Source: Antedon mediterranea (taxonomy: Eukaryota > Echinodermata > Crinoidea > Comatulida > Antedonidae). Taken from it: 64,000 nucleotides of DNA. Made by a program: the position numbers and the translations under genes. Where the stretch lies: contig NC_092679.1 in assembly GCF_964355755.1 (NCBI RefSeq), forward strand, positions 24,802,432-24,866,431, read 5' to 3'. The notes below the pieces were generated by a model. It was not told where the DNA came from and searched no databases. It saw only the letters and a program-made list of their open reading frames with translations. Positions 39,843-52,564 of the stretch are shown here, piece after piece (within the stretch, counting starts at the first letter, position 1; every line of letters begins with the position of its first letter).

Positions 39843-40140
39843 GTTTTCCTCCATGTAATAACTGAGCATTCACATAGCATCCAAACTATATTTATAAATT
39901 TTTTCCTCCATGTAATAACTGAGCATTCACATAGCATTCAGACTATATTTATTATGGTAACATGACATGTTTTCCTCCATGTAATAACTGAGCATTCACA
40001 TAGCATCCAAACTATATTTATTAATGTTTTCCTCCATGTAATAACTGAGCATTCACATAGCATTCAAACTATATTTATTAATGTTTTCCTCCATGTGATA
40101 ACTGAGCATTCACGTAGCATTCAAACTATATTTATTATGG
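39843..40140. repeat. ~57-bp tandem repeat, 5 copies
   Basis: TTTTCCTCCATGTAATAACT followed by GAGCATTCACATAGCAT starts at 39843, 39901, 39970, 40027 and 40084. Copies 2 and 5 carry an extra TATGGTAACATGACA. The array directly adjoins the hammerhead-like motif. Confidence 0.9.
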
Positions 40141-41093
40141 TAACATGACAACTATAGTGTGTGGTTGGCTTCTATTGTATACACACAAGTATATAAATTT
40201 GGAAAGTACACTGGCCATTGATTGATTTATATACATGCATTAGGACTTATTAGGACTGATACTAAAGATACATGGTTTCTTTTTTTTTTTTTGCTATTCT
40301 AATTCAAAAGAAGAGGCGGGGTCAAAATGAAGGAAATGTCAGTGGTGTAATAGGATATGTACTGAATTTGTTTTGTTGCATCAATAAATTAAATAACTTT
40401 ATTTTAAAAATTGCATAATTGTATCGTTAAACAGTACATCATAAAGTGTCTGCTTATTATAATATTTCTAAGAATTATACAAAATAGATATGAGCAATTG
40501 CCAACCAACTACAATTTAATTTATTTTTTTTGCTTATAAATTTATTTCATTCAGCTTAGAAAGGTCACTTATAGTGTACTAGTTTTTATCGTTACATCGT
40601 ATGTCATGTTTTCCACAGACATCTATTTAAATTGGAAGCAAATATATTTGCCAAATTTAATGTTTTTATGCTGCCTTTGGGCATGCATTTAGTATGAGTC
40701 CCTCTGGACACAAATCATCTTTTCACTTAAGTCTATGTTGTCATATTATTGGTTTTCTTTCTAAACTTTTTGTATGTGAAAGCCTAAGGTAATTTTAGCA
40801 CTAAACTTGCTGGAGCAGGCACCTGCATTGAATACAAGATTGAAGTTATCCAAAACAATTTGAAATTCATTGGAGATGATCTGCCTTTGACGTAATTGAA
40901 AACCGTAAAATTTAAAGATTCTAAATCGATTTATCTTTTCAAATGTTATGATTTCATTTCACTTATTTGTAAGGACATTTAAGATGTTTGTTAAATTCAG
41001 ATGGTAATTTGATCCTTTTTAGTGTTTCTAACACTCTTGAGCCTTATTAAATACATCTTCTTCTTTCTTTAAATTTGAATCTCAAAGAGATTT
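40141..41093. other. AT-rich sequence, nothing recognised
   Basis: No exon, repeat or element end was recognised between the 57-bp repeats and the hAT-like element. Confidence 0.4.
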
Positions 41094-41886
41094 ATTATAG
41101 CCAGTGGCGTATCCAGTAGGGGGGCTGGGGGGGCCCGGGCCCCCCCTGATTTCGTTTCCGTCGGCACATCATCGCGGCCGTCGGCAAACAAAGGTGCCAG
41201 GGAAAAAAATAAACTATTTATTCTGACAATAATTGAACTGTAAACATAATTCTTTTGAGTGTTTGTTTATTTACATATCATATCATCATTGATCCCTTCA
41301 GATCAACTATTTTTTATTTTCATTACATGCTAACGAAACACGTAAAAAATGTGTAGCACGTACGTACGGCCGTACGCGGTAGATTGTTTACTCAAAAGTC
41401 TTTGACCTTACCCTAAAACCTTGTTTTTGCATGCAGTTGAGCCTCTCATGACCTGGGATTTGTATGTCTTCCTACGCTAAGAGATTATATAGTTCCACAT
41501 GCCATGTGCTTTTTTGTCTAAGATATATTTATTATAAGTGCAAAAAACCCGTTTTTTTTCTCGATATGAGGCCTTTATTATTCAAAATTTTTAAAGAAAA
41601 AGCACATATACCATAAAAAATATCCATGTATTTCATTTTTGGAACAGAATATTCCGTGAGGATCAACTACAAAACCACCATTTTGTGATATGATGTCATC
41701 GTAAGCCAATCAAAGCTGAGCTTTCTCGCGATTGGCACTGCTCACGGTTGAATGATTTAGGATTCTAGCTGATTTGATTGGTGGATGCGAATCACCTGCA
41801 GCGGAATGTTTTCTCTCGCGCGTGTACCATGAATCTCTCTGATCGTTACTACACAAAGTTAGAGCAATGAATTTGTCCGAATTCCG

Positions 41887-42525
41887 TTAAAGCCCCATTC
41901 CCTACGTTTTTTAGATCTAATTTAAGATCACAAACTATATTTAATATAAAAATAGTACTATATGGTCCTATTGCGATAACTTTTTTCGTCTTTAAACGGT
42001 TAAAAATGTGAAAAATAAATCGATTCTAATAATTATAGCGGCCCGCTATAAATCCCAAAATGCATTGCGTGCGGATTGATATTTTTGTTTTTCACCTGTA
42101 ATTCACCCACTTTTCGATCGATCGTGAAGCCAAAACAAATGGAAGACTCCTAACTTTTCAGCGAAAATACCGGGTTTTCCCCAATTTGTATCAACGGAGT
42201 CTGGCAAAAATAGAAAGACAATTAATGCAGCAACTATACAACGTCAGGCTAGGTATATAGCTAGCGTACGATGTTAGTACGTTATCGATGTTTACCAGCT
42301 AGGCCTACAAAACTAAGCCTAGCTAGGCTAGGCCTACAGTAAGGCCGTCCACGAGAGGTCGATCGCCGCGAGCTACTTAGGTAGTGCATTGTTTCTCATT
42401 TTTTATCATAATTTACCATAAAACGTACATTTAAGACAAGGAATGACATGGTTTAATGTTTTTAAAGTGATATATATGTATTATTTTCCAAAAAACGTCC
42501 AATATTGCAGGGAAGGGGTCTTTAA
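41887..42525. mobile_element. TTAA MITE, copy 1
   Basis: A 639-bp unit starts TTAAAGCCCCATTCCCTACG and ends GCAGGGAAGGGGTCTTTAA, so its ends are inverted repeats bounded by TTAA, as for piggyBac- or Kolobok-type elements. There is no ORF. A 29-bp spacer leads to copy 2; the period is 668 bp. Confidence 0.85.
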
Positions 42526-42554
42526 GTAAACAACTTTATATATTTTATAAGCAT

Positions 42555-43193
42555 TTAAAGCCCCATTCCCTACGTTTTTTAGATCTAATTTAAGATCACA
42601 AACTATATTTAATATAAAAATAATACTATATGGTCCTATTGCGATAACTTTTTTCGTCTTTAAACGGTTAAAAATGTGAAAAATAAATTGATTCTAATAA
42701 TTATAGCGGCCCGCTATAAATCCCAAAATGCATTGCGTGCGGATTGATATTTTTGTTTTTCACCTGTAATTCACCCACTTTTCGATCGATCGTGAAGCCA
42801 AAACAAATGGAAGACTCCTAACTTTTCAGCGAAAATACCGGGTTTTCCCCAATTTGTATCAACGGAGTCTGGCAAAAATAGAAAGACAATTAATGCAGCA
42901 ACTATACAACGTCAGGCTAGGTATATAGCTAGCGTACGATGTTAGTACGTTATCGATGTTTACCAGCTAGGCCTACAAAACTAAGCCTAGCTAGGCTAGG
43001 CCTACAGTAAGGCCGTCCACGAGAGGTCGATCGCCGCGAGCTACTTAGGTAGTGCATTGTTTCTCATTTTTTATCATAATTTACCATAAAACGTACATTT
43101 AAGACAAGGAATGACATGGTTTAATGTTTTTAAAGTGATATATATGTATTATTTTCCAAAAAACGTCCAATATTGCAGGGAAGGGGTCTTTAA
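42555..43193. mobile_element. TTAA MITE, copy 2
   Basis: Nearly identical to copy 1 over its whole length, including the spacer after it. The identity points to recent tandem duplication rather than independent insertion. Confidence 0.88.
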
Positions 43194-43808
43194 GTAAACA
43201 ACTTTATATATTTTATAAGCATTTAAAGCCCCATTCCCTACGTTTTTTAGATCTAATTTAAGATCACAAACTATATTTAATGTAAAAATAATACTATATG
43301 GTCCTATTGCGATAACTTTTTTCGTCTTTAAACGGTTAAAAATGTGAAAAATAAGTCGATTCTAATAATTATAGCGGCCCGCTATAAATCCCAAAATGCA
43401 TTGCGCGCGGATTGATATTTTTGTTTTTCACCTGTAATTCGCCCACTTTTCGATCGATCGTGAGGCCAAAACAAATGGAAGACTCCTAACTTTTCAGCGA
43501 AAATACCGGGTTTTCCCCAATTTGTATCAACGGAGTCTGGCAAAAATAGAAATACAATTAATGCAGCAACTATACAACGTCAGGCTAGGTATATAGGTAG
43601 CGTACGATGTTCGTACGTTACCGATGTTTACCAGCTAGGCCTACAAAACTAAGCCTAGCTAGGCTAGGCCTAAGACCGTCCACGAGAGGTCGATCGCCGC
43701 GAGCTACTTAGGTAGTGCATTGTTTCTCACTTTTTATCATAATTTACCATAAAACGTACATTTAAGACAAGGAATGACATGGTTTAATGTTTTTAAAGTG
43801 ATATATAT

Positions 43809-46043
43809 GTGTACAGCCACATCAAAACCAGGCGCTTGTCGCTAGATAGGGATTTGTGTAAAATGCATTTGAATGTGTGAAACTCATATTTTGACCATTT
43901 TGTTTTTTTACCATTATCTGATAGGAAATTTACCGTAGATTTCAAAAATACATATCTTATTAACTAATTCAAATGGAAAGGTGGTAAAAATTACATAAAT
44001 CTGAGCCTCTATCCTCGTGTTTCGATTGAAAGAACGTGGTAATTCGTTATAAAAAAGCAGTTATTTTCGTCATTCCTACGCCGTAATTTTGTAGATAACC
44101 CCTGAAAGCTTGGTATCATTCGATAGGTATTTTGTTCATGAATCTAAAAATAAATGAGTGATGTCACAGATTGTACGATATAGACCAATAAAAACCGATT
44201 TTATAGAACCCTTTAGTGTAAACAAAAACGGCCTTGTTGCTACGAACACGCTGAAAGAAGCGATGTGATTGGTTTAATTTTGTCACATGACCCATCCAGC
44301 ATGGAAAATTCCAGGTCAACAAAATCTTATCGCTAGTACACGCTTGTCGAGAAAAATATATTTTTTATAGTTCATCTAAGTACTGTACACAGTAATACTA
44401 AAGTGACGTGTACTGACTCAGACTTGATAACAATAAGTTATAACATACTAAAGTAAAGGGCCTAGCTAAGTTATTTATCGTAAGAGTTGATATTAGCAAT
44501 GTAACTCTCAATCCACTGGCACTAGGCCTAGGCCTAGCTAGGTTCAGTAGGCTAGACCTGGCTCTACTAGTAGCCTAGGCCTAGTACTATAAGCCTAGAC
44601 TAGGCGGAGATCCGCCTAGGCCTACTACTACGCTGGGCTACTAGCCTAGATAGGCTGCATGGCATAGTAGGCCTAGCTAGCTAGTAATAATAATAGTAAT
44701 AACAACAACAAGGCCTAGCCCAATTAAAATAAGATAGAGTTTTCCTCTCTATAGTATAATAAGCCGGGTCCTCCTGGAAGGCTTTACTTTACTTACTAGG
44801 CCTACTGCTGGGCTATTTTATTTATTTCAATTTGGTTAAATTTCATTATGCTTAAAAATTGCCAATGATGGGTTGGGTGTGTGGGGAGTGTGTGCAAAAC
44901 ATAAACCGTAAAAACCAGTACAATACAAATCCCTCACAAATAAAATACTGGTACCTTGGCTAAATTTCACGTTATTCATCATGCTTAAAAACATTGTTCA
45001 AGCTAACAGGTGTGTCTATCTGTCATGATCAGACCAGGTGCTGGTTCAACAATAGACGTATTACATAACATTAACAACAGTAAAATCCAGTACAATACAA
45101 ATCCCTCACAAATAAAATACTGGTACCTTGGCTAAATTTCACGTTATTCATCATGCTTAAAAACATTGTTCAAGCTAACGGGTGTAGCTATCTGTTATGG
45201 TGCTGGTTCAACAATAGAATACATAACATTTTTTGAAGGTTTGCATGGCGAAATCAAATGTTGATATAAAGTTTGCGGTACACCACGTATATTAAGTCTG
45301 AAAAGAACTGTTGAGTTTCTCTTACATACATAACATTAACACTAAAAACCAGTACAATACAAATCACTCACAAATAAAATACTGGTAATTGAATTTTGCC
45401 GACCAGAAACGAGGGACATTGTGTGCCCTGCGCCATTTTGAACAAAAAGCAGATAAAATAAAGTAAAAAGAGAAATAAAATTGAATAAAGTTCATTAATA
45501 AAATGTTTGCTGTTTTTTTAAAATTTGTTTAGAACTAATAATAAGCTAAGGCAATCTTCCTGAATACCTACTAGTAGGCCTACTGTATTATTCTTACACT
45601 ACACTATTATAAATGAATTTGACAGATTTTACGTAAATTAGTGGTACTTTGTAATCGTCATAATTAACTATGATAACCACCTCGGATTTTGATGATATTT
45701 TCATGAATATCAGAAAACACTATATTGAATAAGTGTGCCAAATTTCAGAATGATTGTTTATCTAGAAAGTAGTGTTGCTAAGGTGTTAATTGTTCAAACT
45801 GTAACAGCATGGGGCAACTTCCTGTCTGATTTGTCATTAAACTTTGACTGTTAATTACTCAGTAATTACAAATAAATTGTTGTATAAATGCTATATACAT
45901 TTATTGCCATAACTCTGGGAATATTTGCTTGATTTAAATATCCAAACACCATTTTGAAGGATATATTGTGAGGAATACCATTATAGTATCAACTAAAAAA
46001 ATATATATTTCACCAAGTGCCTGGTTTTGATGTGGCTGTACAC
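43809..46043. mobile_element. Inverted-repeat element nested in TTAA MITE copy 3
   Basis: Termini GTGTACAGCCACATCAAAAC (43809) and GTTTTGATGTGGCTGTACAC (46043) are about 30-bp inverted repeats. The target GATATATATGTATT is duplicated as ATAT, or TA if the ends are read as TGTGTAC. The 2.2-kb interior has no transposase. It contains AGGCCTA-rich sequence (44520-44720) and a tandem repeat at 44.9-45.4 kb. The uninterrupted sequence of copies 1 and 2 gives the empty site. Confidence 0.85.
44905..45392. repeat. Tandem repeat with CCAGTACAATACAAATC core
   Basis: CCAGTACAATACAAATCCCT recurs at 44915, 45087 and 45349. The first two copies also share ACTGGTACCTTGGCTAAATT and CATGCTTAAAAACATTGTTC (172-bp period). 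Between copies 2 and 3 lies GGTTTGCATGGCGAAATCAA, also found in the palindrome at 51.5 kb. Confidence 0.75.
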
Positions 46044-46659
46044 ATATGTATTATTTTCCAAAAAACGTCCAAAATTGCAGGGAAGGGATCTTTAATAACA
46101 TGTTTTATTGATATTTCCAATGGTGATATATAAAATAAATTACTAAAAAACGTAATTATATGTAATTATTTTAACCAAAAATGGAGTAGTTAACAGAATT
46201 GTCGACTGAGGCCGCAAATTGTTTTACTTCTTTCGTGGCTAAAAACGATCATTTTCTGCGATGTTTTAGACCCTATATTTCGAAAACTACAAATCAGATT
46301 TTCCTAATTCTTTCTTTATTGTAATATGAATACAACATACTAACAGATAATGTTGGTTTGGTTTTAATTTTGCATCGTTATCCTCGGATATAAGACAATA
46401 TGACTATGTAATCCTTGATCAGAGACGTCGTGTATGTACACCAATTTTGTCGGCAAATTGGCAATTCCCGGCCCCCCCAACTTCAAAATCCTGGATACGC
46501 CACTGATTATAGCAGCTGAGTTCTCAAGTACTACGGAACATTCATGATTACTATGGCAATTATGTTATATATGTATGTGGAGATTCTACAAACATACCTA
46601 TAAAATTATGTGAAACCCTGGTAAAACACAATAATTACATGGATAAATCAACAACCCCG

Positions 46660-46918
46660 CATTCATGGAACGGTTTGTTTGATGCTCTCTTCTCTGTTCT
46701 TGAAAACGTTTTCCGACATTAGGCTTTCCACAATTTGTTTCCATATTTTTCTGTTTTGAGCAGGATGGTTTGTTATTGTGCTAAAGTCTACATTTTTTAA
46801 ACTTTTAAATCCTTTTTTATTTGGTTTATCCAGTTTTCTTTTGGTCTTCCTGGTGGTCTTTTTACTTTCTTTTTAGTTTCCTTCATTGCTTGTTTATTGG
46901 CGTATCGTCCATTAGTCT
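46660..46918 (-). pseudogene. LINE reverse transcriptase C-terminal fragment
   Basis: Minus-strand frames give TNGRYANKQAMKETKKK, RPPGRPKENWINQIKKDL, a stop or frameshift, then NRKIWKQIVESLMSENVF. The (R)PPGRPK..W..QI..DL motif and the following W-rich helix are the usual C-terminal end of endonuclease-reverse transcriptase LINE proteins. Broken and 5' truncated. Confidence 0.65.
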
Positions 46919-47812
46919 AATTATGTATCCATACTATTTTAATCTTCTTTGTTTTACTTCTTGTTGTTTGATCCAACATGATCAAAGCAGTACTTGCTTT
47001 GTACAGTAACTTGTGTTCCTGCTCTTTGTAGTACATCCATTCATAGAAACTTTATCCTAAAACATGACTATTCTTTGGCTTTAGTTTAGGCATTCTAGCA
47101 TATTTTGAGGCGTTTTAATCGATAAACTGTAGAAGAAGACATTTTTGTCAAGTTTGGAAGGTGCAGACGTCCCAAACTTAAAACATGTAATATACGAAGG
47201 TTTTACAACATTTATAAACTATAGAGGACACTATAATCATAGAGGGTGCTATTACAATTGAAAAAATATTGGCTTTTATAAATAGAAAAATGGATTTCGG
47301 TTTCCAAGTTTGAATTTTGGCTTTTTCTCATTTCATCAGATTTCTTATTGTTTCAAAATGAATCAAAAACATTTTTAGTTTATCATAGAGCAGTTTAGAA
47401 TTTCTTCCTGTAAATTACTATTATTTATGAATTTTAGATTTTGTTCAAGATTGCTTACAGAATAAAGTAATATATAAGTTCTTATCCAAGCCAAGAGGGG
47501 AAATGTTTTAAGTACCCTGTTTAAATAGCCATACTTCCTATTAATCCATACCCAGTTGTTGACAATATTAATACTCTGCACTGATACTGTACTACAGTAG
47601 CTGCAACATAGGAGTATATGTTTTCATATGTGTTTCATTCCAAAATGACCGGGGTAAATGTATAGTGCTTAGAGGTTTTCCAATATTGTACAACTACCCT
47701 GCCTCTGTAACCTATTGTTGTATTTGTTTATTGAGATGTTTTATCTTTCTGTAAGTTAAAAAAAAATGTTTTAATTTTATGAATATAAAGGATAATAAAT
47801 TTCATATTTCAG

Positions 47813-47873
47813 GAAAAATACATTTTTAGAGGAATTGGAGTCCCTCCTTCCTAGTGATAAGTCGGAGGAGTAA
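47813..47873 (+). CDS. Candidate terminal coding exon ending FLEELESLLPSDKSEE
   Basis: The acceptor ATATTTCAG is followed by a frame (phase: last base of a split codon) KNTFLEELESLLPSDKSEE and TAA at 47871-47873. A K.(T)FLEELE end after a charged residue is reminiscent of the post-PET[K/R]G tail of major facilitator transporters. It is only 19 residues, and no upstream exon was found. Tentative. Confidence 0.3.
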
Positions 47874-50800
47874 ATCTTGTGCACCCGACCTAAAAATTAA
47901 GAAAGGTAGGCCTACTGTGTTTAAATGTGTTTCTATAAAAAAAAATTAATTATCTTTTATTCATATTTTTCGTATTTCTTCTACAGTATTTACTCATCTG
48001 GTCGCGGCTGCATGTGTGGCCGGCCTGGTGTAAGCAATCGTTTAAAAATTAGCGTCCGACTCGATCATCATTTTACCATTATTTATTCTCAACTTTAATG
48101 ATTGAAAAAAAACACTTTTTCATGGCGATTTGATTAAATGTGAATGACGAAACAGCGAATACAATTAACAAGGGTCAAGAAATGCTACAACATTGTTATT
48201 ATTAGTCGCGTGGACGGTCGGTCGGTCTGTCTGTCGATCTGGCATCAACTGTTTTGATGTACATTATACTTTTGAAAGTTCATTTTTTTCTGAGAGCATG
48301 CGACTTATGGCTGTTGGCCTTGTTTTAATAGTAATACGCTATACCCACCACTAAATCCGCCACTGGAAGACATTAATACACCGCACAACACCATAGTTCA
48401 AATGTCATCAAGTATCAATTTATATTAAAATTATTTTGATGCTACTGTATACTCATAACTTCTTAAATATATACTGTACAGTACTATATAAATTCAAATA
48501 TAATTTATTATTGGAAACTGTATACACACTGTATAAACTGTATATCTATAAACTGTATACACTGAGTAAGAAAAATTGAAATTTCATATATTTTATAAGT
48601 AAGATATTTTAAAGTTGAATGGCCATGGAATTATTGCATGCCTAATTGATATTTAGTTTAGAAAGTAACTTAAGACAGTATGATTAATAGTAGAGATATA
48701 GACAAGTTAAATGATAGTCATGGTCAATCTATTCTGATCCCCTTTTTTTACCTTGAGACCTTCTGAGAGGTGAATAGCCTGCTCTGTGTTCTATTATTAT
48801 ATATTAAAAACACAGTTATCCCTACGTTTTTTTGATCTAATTTAAGGTCACAAAACTGCAATAGCAAAAAGTGTATAATAATGAACAAACATCCAAGGTG
48901 GAGACAAGTGGGGCATAATCTCCCAAACTATCCCAACCCGCTATCACACACCATTTTAGTAGTTAATTATGTAGTAAACCTTTTTCCTTTGGTCTGCAGT
49001 AATAATATTAATAATAAAGGGCTTAATAGCACAATATGCAAAACTTCAATGCGCTTAACAAAGAAATAAAAAGCGGAAAACTAAGAGAAAAAAGATTTAA
49101 AAAAGTGAATCCTCAGAGCGATTCCAAAGGGGCGACAGAGGCCCAAGAATGTTTTATTGACGAATGGATGGGATGAGTGAGTAGAGACTCGGAACTAGAC
49201 CACAGAGACCTCTTAGGAATATAAGTGAGGAATTATAAAGGGATTTGGAATACCCCTATTCAGGGGACACTTTCCCAAAAAAACGAGGGGAAATAATGCT
49301 TTAACTACCCAGTTAAGGGAATATGATTTGTCATAAAAAAAAATCAAATAATTATATCCATTTATATTAGTAATACAAAAATGGATCAAAATAAATAAAA
49401 ATGGGTATCATAATAATTGATAATAATACTTTATCTGCTTGACAGTTTTTATTGTTGAAGCAGTCTGCTAAATTAGTATATTTGTTTTGTTTTTTTCCCC
49501 ACGAAAACCCCCTCTAAAGGGGTCAACAATTTTGTTTTTTTTAGTTAGTGACCCCTGAATAGAGATACGTCCCCTATTCAGAGGGCACACCTATTTTGTT
49601 TTTAACACGAAGGTGTCTTCTTAATAGGGGTTCCATTGTATTTGACACCTCACCAATAACAACAAAAATCCATATAATAGGTCACCCACCAAAAAAAAAC
49701 ATGTCCCGTTTTTATGCCTGCAATTTATGGGATATGGTTTTAATTTAAATACACTATTATTTTCTACAAACAATTTTGAATGATTGAAAATTGTATTAAT
49801 AAAATGTAATGTATATTTGAACTTGATAATTAATATTCATTTACTAAATTCTATGGATAATTTACACGGTAGTTTTAATACAATATAAATACATTGTAGC
49901 AATAACAGTAACAAAGATATACATAAACTCTAGTGTACATTTTATTATTCCTTAAATTACAAATTGTTAACCCACAATATAAGCAGCGTCTTTGTTACAC
50001 ACAAAATAATAACTGAATTTTTATTATTTAACTCCATAAAATACGCGAAATCAGTGAAGTGTAACATTATAAGCATAATACACACAACTATAGGTAGGTA
50101 GGAAAAGGTAGGTCATGTCACCAGAGCCATATGGTCTGAACATAAGAGCATCCCATACTAACTTATAAATATGCAAATAAGTCTCAAGCCAAACCTATTA
50201 ATATTTAAATATGGTAGCTCCAGTATGGAAGAAAGGTTCACCTGACCTCATGTGAACTTGATTGAGCAAGACTGAGTGAGTAGTTGGAGCTATTGTGTAT
50301 GTGTAGCCTCTACACTGTAATTGGCTGTGACAATAATAAACCTCCACACAGTAGGGAGCTTCCCTGTTGATTTGACTAGGCAGTACTGTACATTGCTTTG
50401 CTTCATACTGTATCATTTAGATCACGTCTCGGTTTCCATACCTGTGGACTAAGACTATAGTTGAAGAGAGACCTGTCCATCTAGCCTGCCTGGCTCCATA
50501 CATAGTACATCATTTTGGCTTGGATTATTCTGATGATTGTGTCTGTGACGAGGTATTAGTGGGATTTTCTACGATATGTACTTTGTGTAGATTTGTGAGT
50601 CACTGACTCAATTTTTGCTGTGGCCTTGTGAGTACCATTTTATTCTGTTGTGAAAATGGTGGGAAGCCCTGAGTGGAATTCCCTAAAGGCTGTTATAGGG
50701 TAGTCTATTACTAAATGAACATTTTGATGAACTATAATACTAATATTTTTGATGCCTAGCTATAGTACATTGGCACATTGATATATTTACCTAACTAACT

Positions 50801-51280
50801 ACCATCTATTTATTGATTTCTTTATGTAGAATTTGGAGGATAATATTAATAAATGCATTTGTGGATTGAATCATTTTAAAGTTTGGCTGCAGTGACAACT
50901 ATTTTTAATGGATTTAAAAGTTAACATTGATTTTGATAAACCATAAACCTGTTGTATCACTGGTTTATATGTTTGTTTATGGAGTCAAGTATATGATTAT
51001 ACCAACTTTGAAGGAGGCTAATTTTGTGATCAGTTTCCTTATAATATTTTTATTGGAACCTTTCCTGGATATTTTACAATTTTAAATAACAAATGGATTA
51101 ATGCGGAGCAATCTTGATTCAACATTAGATGGTTGGAAGTGAAAGTGCATACCAAATATTCAATTATCCAGTGGATCAATTAATTTTCCTTATGTATACA
51201 TTTGAATCAGTAATTTGCAACAAACTGTTACTTTGTACCAATGAGAAAATATTTAAATTGGTTGACTTCTCATAACTCAG
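47874..51280. other. AT-rich sequence without firmly recognised features
   Basis: A short piece of the TTAA MITE family occurs at about 48815-48856 (CCCTACGTTTTTTTGATCTA). Otherwise no exon or element end could be supported. Sequence at 50100-50700 is less AT-rich and has donor-like CTT|GTGAGT near 50627, possibly a 5' UTR exon; unsupported. Confidence 0.35.
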
Positions 51281-51386
51281 AGAGTTTGACAATGCCTCTG
51301 TCTGAACATAGCTCTTCAACAACATCAAGTCTTCGAAGCAAAAGCCCGATCAACACCGCCATTGCACCGCCATTCAAGAGAGCCAG
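51281..51386 (+). CDS. Candidate serine-rich coding exon
   Basis: Bounded by an acceptor-like CTCATAACTCAG and a donor-like AGCCAG|GTTGGT. In frame it reads SLTMPLSEHSSSTTSSLRSK followed by SPINTAIAPPFKRA. A serine/threonine-rich stretch followed by a proline and basic cluster looks like a disordered regulatory segment of a nuclear protein. No family is recognised and no neighbouring exon was found. The minus-strand ORF 51270-51458 is its shadow. Confidence 0.35.
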
Positions 51387-51499
51387 GTTGGTATCATTTT
51401 TAATATGATTCCAAGGGAGGATCCACCAATTATAGATCAGGGGCGCTAAATATTTCATAAAGTATAAAAACGATCCGTCATGTTGCAGAAAAAATACAT

Positions 51500-51592
51500 G
51501 TTGATATCAAGTTTGCGGTACACCACATGTATTAGTTCTGAAAACATGATTTCAGAACTAATACATGTATCGCAAACTTTATGTCAACATTT
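51500..51592. mobile_element. Short palindromic element
   Basis: Arms TTTGCGGTACACCACATGTA and ATTAGTTCTGAAA pair with TTTCAGAACTAAT and TACATGTATCGCAAA. A related half occurs at 45.24-45.31 kb inside the nested element. A small MITE. Confidence 0.75.
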
Positions 51593-52211
51593 GATTTCGC
51601 CGGCTATGCAAACCTTCAAAGAAAAGATATAGTCGTTATTTTATTTTAAAAAGACATAACTGTTAAATTTTAGCCTAAATCGGCACCTGGATCCTGATAA
51701 ATGTAATTACTGCTTATTAAAGTGTGTTATTTGTAGGCCTACAATTGAGGAAAACATTTCAACATCTTGTTAAAAATCTATTAATTATTATTCTGTTTTG
51801 TTAAAATAATCAATTGCAAATGGTTTCATTATATTATTATTTATTTATAGTTCAATTTACAGTTGTTCTAGGATTCTTTTTGAATTTACAGTTATAATAA
51901 TATGCCTTTATTGTCATTTGCAAAATAATACTGGTACTTGACCAGGTTTGACCTATGTTTTGTAGCCAATTTTACTCAATAAAGTTAAGATGGTTGAAAT
52001 TATAATAACAGTGCTACTGTAGAGCAGACTAGATGATCAAGATCTGTAGCATATCTTATATATATGTGCTGGAGAATGATTTATTGGTGCTCATTCATTA
52101 TTAATTCACATATTATTATATCCAAGACGGTGTTATGAACTTAACATAGGGTGGGCCCTAAATATTTTTTATTATTTGGTTATTATTATTTGGGTAATAC
52201 GTCGTTCTTCG

Positions 52212-52313
52212 CGCTTAATAAGCCTCGATCTAAGGCGCTTAATAAGCCTCGATCTAAGGCGCTTAATAAGCCTCGATCTAAGGCGCTTAATAAGCCTCGA
52301 TCTAAGGCGCTTC
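52212..52313. repeat. 24-bp tandem repeat, 4 copies
   Basis: Four identical units of GCGCTTAATAAGCCTCGATC plus TAAG, plus a partial fifth. Because 24 is a multiple of 3, it yields a spurious ALNKPRSK repeat ORF. Confidence 0.95.
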
Positions 52314-52564
52314 ATATATTTGTGACCGTTTGTTGCCATTTTTTTTTGTTAATCCTTGCTAACATGAGTAAATGTAGTGTTACATGTTTTAACACTACGG
52401 CCAACCCCTACTAGGGATGGGGACATCCATGACTGTGCCAAATGGCTGATGCAACCTCTAGTTTGTTGTTTTTTCACACAAATAGCAACAAAAACCAATA
52501 ATTATATTAATTTCTTGAGTCCAGATCAGTTATTGTTCACTTTAGTATCTGACCCGAAAGTATC

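Larger units (their letters stand above)
43223..46095. mobile_element. TTAA MITE, copy 3, interrupted
   Basis: The third copy is slightly more diverged (for example GCGCGCGG for GCGTGCGG; lacking ACAGTA). It is interrupted at 43809-46043 by another element and resumes at ATATGTATTATTTTCCAAAA, ending in TTAA at 46092-46095. Confidence 0.85.
41102..46505. mobile_element. hAT-like element, 5.4 kb, non-autonomous composite
   Basis: Terminal inverted repeats CAGTGGCGTATCCAG (41102) and CTGGATACGCCACTG (46505) are flanked by a perfect 8-bp duplication ATTATAGC (41094-41101, 46506-46513), the hAT signature. G/C-rich subterminal runs follow (GGGGGGCTGGGGGGGCCCGG; CCGGCCCCCCC). No hAT transposase ORF is present. 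The interior is occupied by three TTAA MITEs in tandem, the third split by a further 2.2-kb element. Confidence 0.9.

Noticed and set aside
52151-52414. 87-aa ORF with ALNKPRSK repeats
   Set aside because: Created by the 24-bp tandem repeat; nothing around it looks coding.
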